From: Gilliamella sp. Choc5-1 | GTDB taxonomy: Bacteria; Pseudomonadota; Gammaproteobacteria; Enterobacterales; Orbaceae | Length of the DNA: 64,000 bases | NCBI RefSeq assembly: GCF_001690595.1 | Contig: NZ_LZHH01000053.1 | Coordinates: forward strand, 1 to 64,000 | Direction: 5' to 3' | Shown: piece by piece, positions 29,271-39,904 of the stretch | Layout of the letters: the number at the start of each line of letters is the position of its first letter | Position numbering within the stretch: the stretch's first letter is position 1 | Program-made: the position numbers and the translations under genes | Notes under the pieces: model-generated | Seen by the model: only the letters and a program-made list of their open reading frames with translations | The model's database searches: none | Told to the model about the DNA's origin: nothing

Positions 29271-30899
29271 ATGTTTATTGAACAAATTGATATTTCCGGA
29301 TTTAAAGGTATTAGTCAACTATCTTTAAAATTAAATGCAAGTTCTAGCGTACTAATGGGTGAAAATCGTTGGGGGCGGTCAAGTTTAATCAGCGCTTTGC
29401 AATTGTTATCACTGGATAACACGTTTTATCAATTTGTCGATTCTGATTTTTATCATGACCAATACAATGTCTATGGCAACAAGATTGAGATTAAAATAAC
29501 CTATTGCGAGTCGTCTTTTAATGAACTTAACAATCCTATCTATCAGCCATTATTGCCTGCTACTTACCTTGTTGAAAAAGATAAACTGCGCCGAATCACT
29601 TACCTTATTACCGCAAATAAACAAGCCAATAAAATTATAACTCAACATGCGTTGGTGGACTTGCAACAAAGGGCCTTTTCTTTTCCTGATCACAAATCAT
29701 TAATTGCCCATTTAATAGGCCTTAATCCTGTTATGGCGCTGAAAAGTTCGATTAGTCCGCAAAATCTACCTATAACCAATCAACCTTTGTCGGAATACTA
29801 TACTGCGCAACTTTGTGAGCAATTAAAAGCCTATTCAACCCAACTAACACCCGATGAGTTGCACCGCGGTTTGCAAGCAGCAAGAGCACTTCTGGAATAT
29901 TATTTTGCGGATCAAGAGCGCCGCTACCACTACAAGCATGTAGCCCAAAATAGCTCACCTCGTAGCGAGGATTGGGATTCGCTTGAACGTATTAATAATG
30001 TGTTAGATGATCTTGATAATGATTATTTGCGTACCGCATTACTGGGTATTTTAGGGGCGATTGTTAATGCCAAGGGGCATAATACGCTTTCACAACACGC
30101 TGTACCTATTTTAATTTTAGAAGAGCCTGAAAGCCAGTTACATCCGATTATTTTGTCGGTTGGCTTTCGGTTGTTGAAACATCTACCAACGCAAAAAATT
30201 ATTACGTCTAATTCGAGTGATTTAGTTTCGTTATTTCCTTTAGAGTGTCTGTATCGATTAATTCGCCTACCCGATAAAATTGTACCCAAATATATTACTC
30301 CTCAATCTTTTGGCGTTGATGATAGTCGGCGCATTTTATTCCATATTTTTTACCGTCGTGCCAGTGCTTTATTTGCCCGTTGTTGGCTGTTAGTCGAGGG
30401 TGAAACCGAAGTTTGGCTATTGCGTGAACTAGCAGAACAGAGCGGTTATCATCTGAGTTCAGAGGGAGTTCAGCTTATTGAGTTTGCTCAGTGTGGTTTA
30501 AAACCGCTTATAAAATATGCCAATAAAATGGGAATTCATTGGTATGTAATTACTGATGGGGATATGGCGGGTAAAAAATATGCCGATACAGTAAAATCGT
30601 TATGTGGTGAAGATAAAAACCCTAATGATTACTTAACGGTTTTACCTGCGCGAGACATTGAAAACTTTTTATTTAAACATGGTTTTAGTCATGTCTATAA
30701 ACTTGCCGCTTATAATACAACAGAGCATATTGATCTGCCTGTACATCAAATTATTCAAAAAGCAATTCATAAAAGTTCAAAACCTGATCTTGCGATTGCC
30801 ATTTGTGATGATGCAAAATCACGTGGTATAAACGCTATACCGCGTTTGCTAATGGATACTTTTTCGAGAATTATTAGTTCATCTAAAGGGTTAGTTTAG
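29271..30899 (+). CDS. ybjD: OLD-family ATPase/TOPRIM nuclease, YbjD-like
   Basis: An AAA/SMC-type ATPase domain is followed by a TOPRIM nuclease domain. The N-terminus reads MFIEQIDISGFKGISQLSL as in YbjD. The Walker A region at residues 30-37 is GENRWGRS, with Arg where Lys is expected. ABC-type Walker B is ILILEEPESQLHP. TOPRIM motifs LVEGETEVWLLREL and TDGDMAGKKYADT are intact. 542 residues, within the family range. It begins 16 bases after waaP, so may be cotranscribed, though function is unrelated. OLD proteins are DNA nucleases; some act in phage defence. Confidence 0.85.
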   Translation: MFIEQIDISGFKGISQLSLKLNASSSVLMGENRWGRSSLISALQLLSLDNTFYQFVDSDFYHDQYNVYGNKIEIKITYCESSFNELNNPIYQPLLPATYLVEKDKLRRITYLITANKQANKIITQHALVDLQQRAFSFPDHKSLIAHLIGLNPVMALKSSISPQNLPITNQPLSEYYTAQLCEQLKAYSTQLTPDELHRGLQAARALLEYYFADQERRYHYKHVAQNSSPRSEDWDSLERINNVLDDLDNDYLRTALLGILGAIVNAKGHNTLSQHAVPILILEEPESQLHPIILSVGFRLLKHLPTQKIITSNSSDLVSLFPLECLYRLIRLPDKIVPKYITPQSFGVDDSRRILFHIFYRRASALFARCWLLVEGETEVWLLRELAEQSGYHLSSEGVQLIEFAQCGLKPLIKYANKMGIHWYVITDGDMAGKKYADTVKSLCGEDKNPNDYLTVLPARDIENFLFKHGFSHVYKLAAYNTTEHIDLPVHQIIQKAIHKSSKPDLAIAICDDAKSRGINAIPRLLMDTFSRIISSSKGLV

Positions 30900-30949
30900 A
30901 TAATTACATTTTGAAAAATATTTAAAATCGCTATCAAGAAGATAAAACA

Positions 30950-30975
30950 ATTCCGCCAATATAAATCGGCGGAAT
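30950..30975. terminator. hairpin between convergent ybjD and ettA
   Basis: 8 bp stem ATTCCGCC / GGCGGAAT with a 10-base loop. On the minus strand it is followed by TGTTTTA, and on the plus strand by AAAATAAAAAT, so it is more likely the ettA terminator. Confidence 0.55.
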
Positions 30976-30991
30976 AAAATAAAAATTAATT

Positions 30992-32659
30992 CTATTTGGA
31001 GATTCGTTTATATTTAGCACGTTTAGGCTCTAATGCTTCAGCACCCAATGTGCGCTTTTTCCATTCTTCGTATTCGGTAAAGTTACCTTCAAAGAATTCC
31101 ACATGTCCTTCGTCTTGATAATCCAAAATATGGGTCGCAATACGATCTAAGAACCAACGGTCATGTGATATCACTAAAGCACAACCCGGAAACTCTAATA
31201 ATGCATTTTCAAGCGCACGTAACGTTTCAACATCTAAATCATTGGTTGGTTCATCGAGTAGTAATACATTACCACCCACTTGCAATAATTTAGCTAAATG
31301 TACACGCCCACGTTCACCACCTGAAAGTTCACCTACACGCTTTTGCTGATCAACACCTTTAAAGTTAAAACGACCAACATAAGCACGACTTGGTATTTCA
31401 AAATTGCCAATACGCATAATATCTTGACCGTTTGAAATTTCGTCCCAAACTGTTTTTTTGTCGTCCATACTGTCACGGAACTGATCAACTGATGCAAGTT
31501 GCACTGTTTCACCCAAAGTAATTGTGCCTGAATCAGGTTGTTCTTTGCCTGATAGCATTCTAAATAGTGTTGATTTCCCTGCTCCATTTGGACCAATAAT
31601 GCCAACAATTGCCCCTTTAGGAATACTAAAAGATAAGTTATCAATCAACACACGGTCGCCATACGATTTAGTTAGGTTGCTTACTTCAATCACTTTATCG
31701 CCTAAACGTTGTCCAGCTGGAATAAAGAGCTCGTTAGTTTCGTTACGTTTTTGATAATCGTTACTGTTTAGCTCTTCAAAGCGAGCTAGGCGGGCTTTGC
31801 TCTTTGCTTGGCGCCCTTTCGGATTTTGTCGTACCCACTCAAGTTCTTTTTCGATCGATTTACGACGTGCCGATTCGGTCGAGGCTTCTTGCGCTAGGCG
31901 CTGATCTTTTTGTTCAAGCCAAGATGAGTAGTTGCCTTCCCATGGAATGCCTTCACCACGGTCAAGTTCTAAAATCCAACCAGCAACGTTGTCTAGAAAG
32001 TAGCGATCGTGAGTTACTGCAACAACCGTACCTTCGTAGTCATGTAAGAATCGTTCTAACCATGCTACCGATTCGGCATCTAAGTGGTTGGTCGGTTCAT
32101 CCATTAATAACATATCAGGCTTTTCAAGTAATAATTGACAAATTGCTACTCGACGGCGTTCACCACCTGATAAATTTTCAATTTTCGCATCCCAATCAGG
32201 TAAACGTAGTGCGTCAGCGGCTCGCTCTAACTGGTTATCAAGATTGTGAGCATCTTGCGATTGAATAATGGCTTCAAGCTCCGCTTGTTCTTTGGCTAAT
32301 TTGTCAAAATCGGCGTCAGGATCGGCATAAGCGGCATAGACTTCGTCTAATCGAGCTAGCGCTTTTTTCGCATCACCAACTGCTTGCTCTACAGCTTCGC
32401 GTACAGTTTGTTTAGGATCTAATTTCGGTTCTTGGGGTAAATAACCAATTTTAATATCCGGTTGTGGGCGTGCTTCACCTTCAATTTCAGTATCAACTCC
32501 TGCCATAATACGAAGTAAAGTTGATTTACCCGCTCCATTTAAACCGAGTACACCAATTTTTGCACCCGGAAAAAAACTTAAAGAAATATCTTTTAAAATA
32601 TAGCGTTTAGGGGGAACAATTTTCCCTACGCGGTTCATGGTATAAACATATTGCGCCAT
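30992..32659 (-). CDS. ettA: Energy-dependent translational throttle protein EttA
   Basis: ABC-F protein that binds the ribosomal E site and gates early elongation according to ATP/ADP ratio. Two ATPase domains: Walker A GLNGAGKST and GPNGAGKST; signatures [10 protein letters not shown] and LSGGERGRVHLAK; Walker B LLMDEPTNHLD and LLLDEPTNDLD. The arm insertion and the C-terminus (EEWKKRTLGAEALEPKRAKY) match EttA. 555 residues, identical to E. coli length. The second ABC-F gene of this window; uup (19701) is the other. Confidence 0.96.
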   Translation of the reverse strand: MAQYVYTMNRVGKIVPPKRYILKDISLSFFPGAKIGVLGLNGAGKSTLLRIMAGVDTEIEGEARPQPDIKIGYLPQEPKLDPKQTVREAVEQAVGDAKKALARLDEVYAAYADPDADFDKLAKEQAELEAIIQSQDAHNLDNQLERAADALRLPDWDAKIENLSGGERRRVAICQLLLEKPDMLLMDEPTNHLDAESVAWLERFLHDYEGTVVAVTHDRYFLDNVAGWILELDRGEGIPWEGNYSSWLEQKDQRLAQEASTESARRKSIEKELEWVRQNPKGRQAKSKARLARFEELNSNDYQKRNETNELFIPAGQRLGDKVIEVSNLTKSYGDRVLIDNLSFSIPKGAIVGIIGPNGAGKSTLFRMLSGKEQPDSGTITLGETVQLASVDQFRDSMDDKKTVWDEISNGQDIMRIGNFEIPSRAYVGRFNFKGVDQQKRVGELSGGERGRVHLAKLLQVGGNVLLLDEPTNDLDVETLRALENALLEFPGCALVISHDRWFLDRIATHILDYQDEGHVEFFEGNFTEYEEWKKRTLGAEALEPKRAKYKRISK

Positions 32660-32785
32660 AAAACATCATCCGTTTATTGGGTTAAAATAGCAAAAGGCAT
32701 TTGCTATATGATTAATTGCGTATATTGTAGCGATTCTGAGGATTGGGTCTAGGGTTATTTGTAATAATGTGAGTAAATTGGTTAA

Positions 32786-33085
32786 ATGGTGTTAACGGTA
32801 GATTTATATAAAACCGTTCAAATTCACCCCATGTGCATATATAATCAACAATACCTTAAATTGAATTTATTATGCATATCTTGGTTACTTAAATATTTTC
32901 AATTTTATAAAATTGAAAAATTCAACAAAGGCTGTTCATTCTATACTCAAAGATATGGTGGTTATTTCTTCTTTAATGAAGAATTTACCCTAGAACAACA
33001 AGTACTAAAAGATAAACTCAAGCAATATCAAAATTATTATCAAAAATTATATAAAGCCATTTTAAGGTATCCCACCTTTTACTAG
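32786..33085 (+). CDS. doubtful small ORF
   Basis: A 99-codon frame with no recognisable family and no convincing ribosome binding site. Its C-terminal half (FFNEEFTLEQQVLKDKLKQY and following) looks protein-like and helical, and it ends within the hairpin at 33068, which could mean a degraded gene. The N-terminal half is AT-rich and unremarkable. I regard it as unproven. Confidence 0.2.
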   Translation: MVLTVDLYKTVQIHPMCIYNQQYLKLNLLCISWLLKYFQFYKIEKFNKGCSFYTQRYGGYFFFNEEFTLEQQVLKDKLKQYQNYYQKLYKAILRYPTFY

Positions 33086-33093
33086 GTGGGATA
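33068..33093. terminator. perfect 10 bp hairpin before the end of nfsB
   Basis: TATCCCACCT / AGGTGGGATA with a 6-base loop, 18 bases beyond the nfsB stop on the minus strand. No good T tract on either strand. Confidence 0.45.
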
Positions 33094-33110
33094 ATTGAAA
33101 ACGTTATTTT

Positions 33111-33755
33111 TTATAAAAACGTGAAAATCTGTTCTTTAGGTAGGCGTGATTTTGGTCGATGTGCATTGCCGTCATTTTCAGCGCGATAGCCTAATGTTGC
33201 AACAACAACACTTTTCAATCCTTTGCTTTTAAGATCTAATATTTCATCCATTTTTTCGGCGTCATATCCTTCAATAGCTGTTGAGTCAATACCAATTGCC
33301 GCTGCAGCAAAAAGCAATTGCCCCAATGCAAGATAAGCTTGTTTACTTTCCCAAGATTGTTGTGATTGAGGTGTTTTACTATTCAAATTAACAAAATGAC
33401 GTCTTCCTTGGTCTTGAGATGCCTTTAAATCCGCAGAAGGAAGGCGTCCGTCTTTTTCTTCTTGATTAAGTAGGTTAACTAGATGGGCTTCATCTAATGG
33501 GGTTTTAATGCAAAAGACAATCGTATGCGAAGCGCCAGTCACTCTTGGTTGATTAAATTCAAGTATAGCCGGTAAAATTTTATTCTTTGCCGCATCATTA
33601 TCAATAACATAAAAATGCCATGGTTGAGAATTTACAGACGATGGGCTGTTTCTTAAAACTGTTAACAATTGTTCGAATTGATCGGCAGGAATTTTTTTTG
33701 TTGGATCATAATGTTTGGTAGTGTAGCGTTTTTGAGAAATATCAACGATATTCAT
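33111..33755 (-). CDS. nfsB: Oxygen-insensitive NAD(P)H nitroreductase
   Basis: FMN-dependent dimeric reductase for nitroaromatics and quinones. Starts MNIVDISQKRYTTKHYDPTK, with the FMN-binding RYTTKHYD and SSVNSQPWHFYVI blocks and GIDSTAIEGYDAEKMDE, matching E. coli NfsB (217 residues; here 214). Its usual physiological substrate is unknown. Monocistronic, and its promoter region faces the leu operon. Confidence 0.93.
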   Translation of the reverse strand: MNIVDISQKRYTTKHYDPTKKIPADQFEQLLTVLRNSPSSVNSQPWHFYVIDNDAAKNKILPAILEFNQPRVTGASHTIVFCIKTPLDEAHLVNLLNQEEKDGRLPSADLKASQDQGRRHFVNLNSKTPQSQQSWESKQAYLALGQLLFAAAAIGIDSTAIEGYDAEKMDEILDLKSKGLKSVVVATLGYRAENDGNAHRPKSRLPKEQIFTFL

Positions 33756-33915
33756 GGTTATGCCCTCATGAGGTTATGCTTTAAATTATTATAATTAGGT
33801 TAAATTACATCTCAAGTTATCATTTTAATAGATTTGCTAAATAATCTATCAACGCTTGTTACTTAATTTTTATAGTTAAAAAATTAGACTATATTAAAAT
33901 TGAACAAAATAATCG

Positions 33916-33944
33916 TTGACACAGATAATATCATTTGGTAAAAG
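33916..33944 (+). promoter_or_regulatory. leu operon promoter
   Basis: TTGACA at 33916-33921 (perfect -35), 17-base spacer, TAAAAG at 33939-33944 as a weak -10, about 43 bases before the leuL start codon. A weak -10 fits an attenuated biosynthetic operon. Confidence 0.55.
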
Positions 33945-33952
33945 TATTACCA
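33936..33952. promoter_or_regulatory. palindrome over the leu -10 region
   Basis: TGGTAA-AAGTA-TTACCA is a perfect palindrome with 6 bp arms overlapping the -10 hexamer. It could be an operator for an unidentified regulator; no regulator gene is adjacent. Confidence 0.35.
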
Positions 33953-33986
33953 GTTTATTTTAATAAGAAAAAATTTAGAGATTATT

Positions 33987-34064
33987 ATGTTTATTAACTT
34001 CTTATCACTCGACCTAAGCCTCCTCCTCGCATCAATTTGCGCGGATAGCTTGTGTGTGGAGTAA
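33987..34064 (+). CDS. leuL: leu operon leader peptide
   Basis: A 25-residue peptide, MFINFLSLDLSLLLASICAD then SLCVE. Seven of its 25 residues are leucine (TTA, CTC, CTA, CTC, CTC, CTC, TTG), five of them clustered between residues 8 and 14 and mostly using CTC/CTA codons that look rare in this AT-rich genome. A GAG-containing site precedes the ATG. It is followed by an attenuator hairpin and then leuA. This is the classical ribosome-stalling leader for leucine attenuation. Confidence 0.9.
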   Translation: MFINFLSLDLSLLLASICADSLCVE

Positions 34065-34103
34065 AAAGAAGTAGTTAAATAAACAACTCAACAAATTAAC
34101 AAG

Positions 34104-34137
34104 AACCCGCGCTAAAGTGCGGGTTTTTTGTTTTTTT
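34104..34137 (+). terminator. leu attenuator terminator
   Basis: ACCCGCGC-TAAA-GTGCGGGT stem with one wobble pair, followed by T6-G-T7. It lies 40 bases after the leuL stop and 46 bases before leuA, so it decides read-through into leuABCD. Confidence 0.9.
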
Positions 34138-34183
34138 AACTTGAAATACCGAGATAGCGCTAAAATATATAAAAGGAAAAACA

Positions 34184-35731
34184 ATGAGCGATCAAGTCAT
34201 TATTTTTGATACAACGTTACGCGATGGTGAACAAGCATTACAAGCAAGTTTGAGCGTTAAAGAAAAGTTACAAATAGCGCTTGCTTTGGAGCGAATGCGG
34301 GTCGATGTGATGGAAGTTGGCTTTCCTGTTTCATCTCCTGGTGATTTTGAATCAGTCCAAACGATTGCTAAGACCATTAAAGATAGCTGTGTTTGTGCAT
34401 TGTCTCGTTGTGTTGATAAAGATATTGATGTTGCTGCCGAGGCATTAAAAGTTGCAGATCAATTTCGAATTCATACTTTTATGGCAACATCAACCTTACA
34501 TGTTAAAGATAAATTAAAAATGACATTTGATGATGTCATTGAAAGAGCTGTGCACTGTATTAAACGTGCACGTAATTATACTAATGATGTGGAGTTTTCT
34601 TGTGAAGATGCAGGCCGTACCCCAATTGATAACTTATGTCGTATCGTTGAAGCAGCAATTAAAGCAGGGGCAAGAACGATCAATATTCCGGATACTGTCG
34701 GTTATACTGTCCCTTATCAATTTGGTGGCATTATTCATACCCTATTTGAACGTGTCCCGAACATTGATCAAGCGATTATCTCTGTTCATTGTCATGATGA
34801 CTTGGGTATGTCGGTGGCTAACTCGATTAGTGCGGTTCAAGAAGGTGCTCGGCAAATTGAAGGGGCGATGAATGGTTTAGGTGAGCGTGCGGGTAATACC
34901 GCACTTGAAGAAGTTATTATGGCGATTAAAGTTCGTCAAAATATCTTAAATGTTCATACTAATATTAATCATCAAGAAATTTATCGCACTAGTCAAATCG
35001 TTAGTCAAATCACGAATACCCCAATCCCTGCAAATAAAGCCGTTATTGGTAGCAATGCTTTTGCTCATTCTTCTGGTATCCATCAAGATGGTGTGCTTAA
35101 AAACCGTGAAACCTATGAAATTATGACCCCTGAATCAATTGGTTTAAATCAGATCCAATTGAACCTAACTTCACGCTCTGGGCGTGCTGCTGTTAAACAT
35201 CGTTTAGAAGAACTTGGTTATCACGATAAAGACTATAACTTGGATCAAGTCTATACGTCATTTTTAGAGCTTGCGGATAAAAAAGGTCAAGTGTTTGATT
35301 ATGATCTAGAAGCATTAATCTTTATCAATCAATTAAAAGATGAAAAAGAACATTATGTTTTGGATTATTTTAATGTTCAATCAGGTTCGACGGTTGTTTC
35401 AACCGCTTCGGTTAGCTTGTTAATTGGTGATAAAAAGTATTCTGATGCTGCAACAGGTAACGGTCCTGTTGATGCTGTTTATCAAGCTATCAACCGTATT
35501 ACTGGCGAGCCTATTTCGATTGTAAAATATCAGTTAGCTTCTAAAGGACAAGGTGAAAATGCTTTAGGACAAGTTGATATTGTTGCCGAATATAAAGGTC
35601 GTAAGTTCCATGGTGTTGGGCTTGCAACCGATATCGTTCACTCATCGGCTTTGGCTTTAATTAATGTATTGAATAATGTGTATAGAGCAAATCAAGTTGC
35701 ACAAGAAAAACAAAAATTACATCATGACTAA
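34184..35731 (+). CDS. leuA: 2-isopropylmalate synthase
   Basis: First committed step of leucine synthesis, condensing acetyl-CoA and 2-ketoisovalerate. The DRE-TIM metallolyase signature is [13 protein letters not shown] (residues 10-22), metal histidines lie in [10 protein letters not shown], and [15 protein letters not shown] is present. The C-terminal regulatory domain that binds leucine runs from about residue 390 to the end ([20 protein letters not shown]). 515 residues. AAAAGGAAAAACA precedes the ATG. Confidence 0.97.
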   Translation: MSDQVIIFDTTLRDGEQALQASLSVKEKLQIALALERMRVDVMEVGFPVSSPGDFESVQTIAKTIKDSCVCALSRCVDKDIDVAAEALKVADQFRIHTFMATSTLHVKDKLKMTFDDVIERAVHCIKRARNYTNDVEFSCEDAGRTPIDNLCRIVEAAIKAGARTINIPDTVGYTVPYQFGGIIHTLFERVPNIDQAIISVHCHDDLGMSVANSISAVQEGARQIEGAMNGLGERAGNTALEEVIMAIKVRQNILNVHTNINHQEIYRTSQIVSQITNTPIPANKAVIGSNAFAHSSGIHQDGVLKNRETYEIMTPESIGLNQIQLNLTSRSGRAAVKHRLEELGYHDKDYNLDQVYTSFLELADKKGQVFDYDLEALIFINQLKDEKEHYVLDYFNVQSGSTVVSTASVSLLIGDKKYSDAATGNGPVDAVYQAINRITGEPISIVKYQLASKGQGENALGQVDIVAEYKGRKFHGVGLATDIVHSSALALINVLNNVYRANQVAQEKQKLHHD

Positions 35732-35795
35732 AAGATAATTTGTTTTGCCGTTTAACAGCAAAACATGAAAATTAATTTAGATTGTAAAGGAATAA

Positions 35796-36878
<1,083 letters not shown>

Positions 36879-36905
36879 TTGAATTAGCTATGTTAAATGT
36901 GTAGT

Positions 36906-36953
36906 AAAGGGATACTCAAGTATGCAAAATAAACTGCTCCTTGTATCCTTTTT
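36906..36953 (+). terminator. possible stem-loop in the leuB-leuC gap
   Basis: AAAGGGATAC and GTATCCTTTT can form a 10 bp stem with one wobble around a 27-base loop, followed by TTTTT. The leuB-leuC gap is 156 bases, much longer than other gaps in the operon. It may be a partial terminator or processing site that lowers leuCD expression. Confidence 0.35.
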
Positions 36954-37034
36954 AATTCAATTAATTATAGTATTAGTAAATAATGTCAAAGTTTAAAACT
37001 AATACCAGTTGTAAAAAATAATAAGGAATCTGCA

Positions 37035-38435
37035 ATGTCAAAAACACTGTATCAGAAATTATATGATGCGCATGTCGTTTATGAAGCTCCAAATGAAACG
37101 CCTATTTTATATATCGATCGTCATTTAGTTCATGAGGTCACCTCTCCACAGGCCTTTGATGGCTTACGTGCAATGAATCGTAAAGTTCGCCAGCCCAATA
37201 AGACTTTTGCTACTATGGATCATAACACTTCAACCCAAAGTAATGATTTAAGTGCCTGTAGCGAAATGGCTCGCATTCAATTAACCGAACTGGCAAAAAA
37301 TGCCAAAGAGTTTGGAGTTTCATTATATGATTTACAAAGCCCATTACGAGGTATTGTCCATGTAGTCGGCCCTGAGCAAGGTATGACTTTACCGGGTATG
37401 ACTATTGTGTGTGGTGATTCGCACACTGCAACACATGGCGCATTTGGTGCATTAGCTTTTGGTATTGGTACTTCCGAAGTTGAGCATGTGTTAGCAACTC
37501 AAACCTTAAAACAAGGTCGAGCTAAAACGATGAAAATTGAAGTTAAAGGAGATGTTGCTGATGGCATTACCGCTAAGGATATTATTTTAGCTATCATTGG
37601 CAAAACAACTAGTGCTGGCGGTACAGGTCATGTAGTTGAATTTTGTGGTGATGCTATTAAATCATTATCAATGGAAGGACGCATGACGTTGTGTAATATG
37701 GCAATTGAAATGGGAGCTAAAGCTGGCATAATTGCACCAGATGAAGTGACTTTTGAGTACTTAAAAGGTCGTCAATTTTCACCAAAAGGTGAAGACTTCG
37801 ACAAAGCGGTGGCTTATTGGAAAACGCTAAAAACCGACGAAGGTGCACATTTTGATACAGTTGTGACGTTAGAAGGAAAAGATATCGCACCACAAGTCAC
37901 TTGGGGAACGAATCCTGGTCAAGTAACTTCAATTGATGCAACAGTACCGAATCCTAATGATTTTGCTGATCCTATTGAAAAACACTCTGCAGAGCGTGCA
38001 TTAACTTATATGGGATTAACCGCTGGCACCAAAATGACTGATATTAAGATCAATAAAGTGTTTATTGGTTCTTGTACAAACTCACGTATAGAAGATTTAC
38101 GAGCTGCTGCGCAAATTGCTAAAGGCCGTAAAGTGGCTGAAGGTGTACAAGCATTAGTTGTACCCGGTTCAGGACCAGTGAAAGAACAAGCTGAAGCCGA
38201 AGGATTAGATAAGATTTTTACTGATGCAGGATTTGAATGGCGCTTACCGGGTTGCTCTATGTGTCTTGCAATGAACGATGATAAATTAGCACCAGGAGAT
38301 CGCTGTGCATCAACTAGCAACCGTAATTTTGAAGGTCGCCAAGGACGCGATGCTAGAACACATTTAGTTAGTCCTGCTATGGCAGCAGCCGCAGCTATTA
38401 CTGGTCATTTTACAGATATTCGCAAACCATTTTAA
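37035..38435 (+). CDS. leuC: Isopropylmalate isomerase large subunit
   Basis: Aconitase-family [4Fe-4S] subunit. Begins [20 protein letters not shown]; has [32 protein letters not shown], and the cluster cysteines in [15 protein letters not shown] and [11 protein letters not shown]. 466 residues, same as E. coli. leuD starts 13 bases later with GGAGAG between. Confidence 0.97.
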   Translation: MSKTLYQKLYDAHVVYEAPNETPILYIDRHLVHEVTSPQAFDGLRAMNRKVRQPNKTFATMDHNTSTQSNDLSACSEMARIQLTELAKNAKEFGVSLYDLQSPLRGIVHVVGPEQGMTLPGMTIVCGDSHTATHGAFGALAFGIGTSEVEHVLATQTLKQGRAKTMKIEVKGDVADGITAKDIILAIIGKTTSAGGTGHVVEFCGDAIKSLSMEGRMTLCNMAIEMGAKAGIIAPDEVTFEYLKGRQFSPKGEDFDKAVAYWKTLKTDEGAHFDTVVTLEGKDIAPQVTWGTNPGQVTSIDATVPNPNDFADPIEKHSAERALTYMGLTAGTKMTDIKINKVFIGSCTNSRIEDLRAAAQIAKGRKVAEGVQALVVPGSGPVKEQAEAEGLDKIFTDAGFEWRLPGCSMCLAMNDDKLAPGDRCASTSNRNFEGRQGRDARTHLVSPAMAAAAAITGHFTDIRKPF

Positions 38436-38448
38436 GGAGAGACTTGTC

Positions 38449-39051
38449 ATGGCAAAATTTACAAAACATACTGGGCTAGTCGTTCCTTTGGATGCGGCTA
38501 ATGTTGATACAGATGCAATCATTCCAAAACAGTTTTTACAGAAAGTAACACGCACTGGATTTGGTAAACATGCCTTTCATGAATGGCGCTTTTTAGATGA
38601 TGCTGGCGAGCAGCCTAATCCTGAATTTGTCTTGAATAAACCCCGCTATAAAGGTGCCAGCATTTTATTAACACGTGAAAATTTTGGTTGTGGCTCTTCT
38701 CGTGAACATGCTCCATGGGCACTTGCTGATTATGGATTTAAAACCATTATTGGTTCAAGTTTTGCCGATATTTTTTACAATAACTCATTTAACAATCAGT
38801 TATTGTTGGTCAATTTATCCGAAGAGGATATTGATGAGCTATTTAAAATTGTCGAAGCCAATGAAGGCATTGAATTTACCATCGATTTAGTTAATGAAGT
38901 GGTCATTGCCGGCGATAAGCAATATTCATTTAAAATTGATGCTTTTAAACGTCATTGCTTGTTAAATGGGTTAGATAATATTGGCTTAACCTTACAACAT
39001 GAAGAAGCAATTAGCGACTTTGAACATAAAATCCCTTCATTTTTAGCTTAA
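38449..39051 (+). CDS. leuD: Isopropylmalate isomerase small subunit
   Basis: Swivel-domain subunit completing the LeuCD active site. Contains [32 protein letters not shown] (substrate recognition) and [14 protein letters not shown]. 200 residues (E. coli 201). Last gene of leuABCD. Confidence 0.97.
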   Translation: MAKFTKHTGLVVPLDAANVDTDAIIPKQFLQKVTRTGFGKHAFHEWRFLDDAGEQPNPEFVLNKPRYKGASILLTRENFGCGSSREHAPWALADYGFKTIIGSSFADIFYNNSFNNQLLLVNLSEEDIDELFKIVEANEGIEFTIDLVNEVVIAGDKQYSFKIDAFKRHCLLNGLDNIGLTLQHEEAISDFEHKIPSFLA

Positions 39052-39060
39052 CTTTAACTT

Positions 39061-39082
39061 TTGGGCGCTTATTTGCGCCCAA
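39061..39082 (+). terminator. hairpin between leuD and yafE
   Basis: Perfect 8 bp stem TTGGGCGC / GCGCCCAA with a 6-base loop, 9 bases after the leuD stop. No T tract follows, so yafE may still be read from the leu transcript. Confidence 0.5.
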
Positions 39083-39097
39083 TAATGAGAATCGACA

Positions 39098-39862
39098 ATG
39101 GCAACACATCATGACAATGTAAAACAGCAGTTTGGCGAGCAAGCCAATGCCTATTTAACTAGCAAAGTACATGCTCAAGGGCCTGATCTTGAATATTTAT
39201 CTAATCTACTTATATCGCATTCCGAGGCAAATCTACTTGATATGGGATGTGGTGCAGGCCATGTCAGTTTTATTGCGGCAAAATATGTTAAACATGTTAC
39301 AGCCTATGATCTTTCAAATGAAATGTTATCGGTTGTAGCGCAAACAGCAAAAGAGCGCAATTTACAAAATATAACCGTTAAGCAAGGTTATGCTGAATAT
39401 CCCCCTTTTGCTGATAATCAATTTGATATTGTTGTCAGTCGTTATTCTGCTCATCATTGGCATGATGTAGGCAAAAGTATTCGGCAGCTCCATCGAATAA
39501 CTAAAGCTGGCGGTAAATTAATTATTATGGATGTTGTATCACCAGGTCATCCTGTATTAGATATTTGGCTACAAACCGTTGAAGCCATGCGTGATACCTC
39601 ACATGTTCGTGACTATACCCCCGGTGAGTGGTTAACCTTTTTAACTGAAGCGGGTTTCGTCATTAATAATATAACTCGTCATCGTTTAACACTCTCTTTT
39701 GATACATGGGTTAAACGAATGCGTACTCCTGAACAGTTGATTGAAGCGATACGAATTTACCAAGAAACAGCAGCCGACGATACAAAAAAATATTTTGAAC
39801 TTCAAGCAGATGGTTCTTTTACTACGGATATGATGATTATTGAAACTGAAAAAGTTATCTAA
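39098..39862 (+). CDS. yafE: SAM-dependent methyltransferase YafE
   Basis: Class I methyltransferase of the UbiE/BioC-like type. Motif I is LLDMGCGAGHVSFIA, motif II includes AYDLSNEM, and the VSRYSAHHWHDVGKSIR stretch and RMRTPEQLIEAIRIYQ match E. coli YafE over the full length (254 residues here). The methyl acceptor is unknown. Position just behind leuD is not enough to link it to leucine synthesis. Confidence 0.85.
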   Translation: MATHHDNVKQQFGEQANAYLTSKVHAQGPDLEYLSNLLISHSEANLLDMGCGAGHVSFIAAKYVKHVTAYDLSNEMLSVVAQTAKERNLQNITVKQGYAEYPPFADNQFDIVVSRYSAHHWHDVGKSIRQLHRITKAGGKLIIMDVVSPGHPVLDIWLQTVEAMRDTSHVRDYTPGEWLTFLTEAGFVINNITRHRLTLSFDTWVKRMRTPEQLIEAIRIYQETAADDTKKYFELQADGSFTTDMMIIETEKVI

Positions 39863-39878
39863 AACGATCCGTTGTCAT

Positions 39879-39904
39879 AAACAGCTTTACATTTAAAGCT
39901 GTTT
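39879..39904. terminator. bidirectional terminator between yafE and rpoN
   Basis: Perfect 11 bp stem AAACAGCTTTA / TAAAGCTGTTT with a 4-base loop; its right arm overlaps the final codons and stop of rpoN. Confidence 0.75.

Noticed and set aside
36879-37034. Insertion or extra gene between leuB and leuC
   Set aside because: No frame or repeat beyond one possible stem-loop; leuC has a normal start with AAGGAA upstream.
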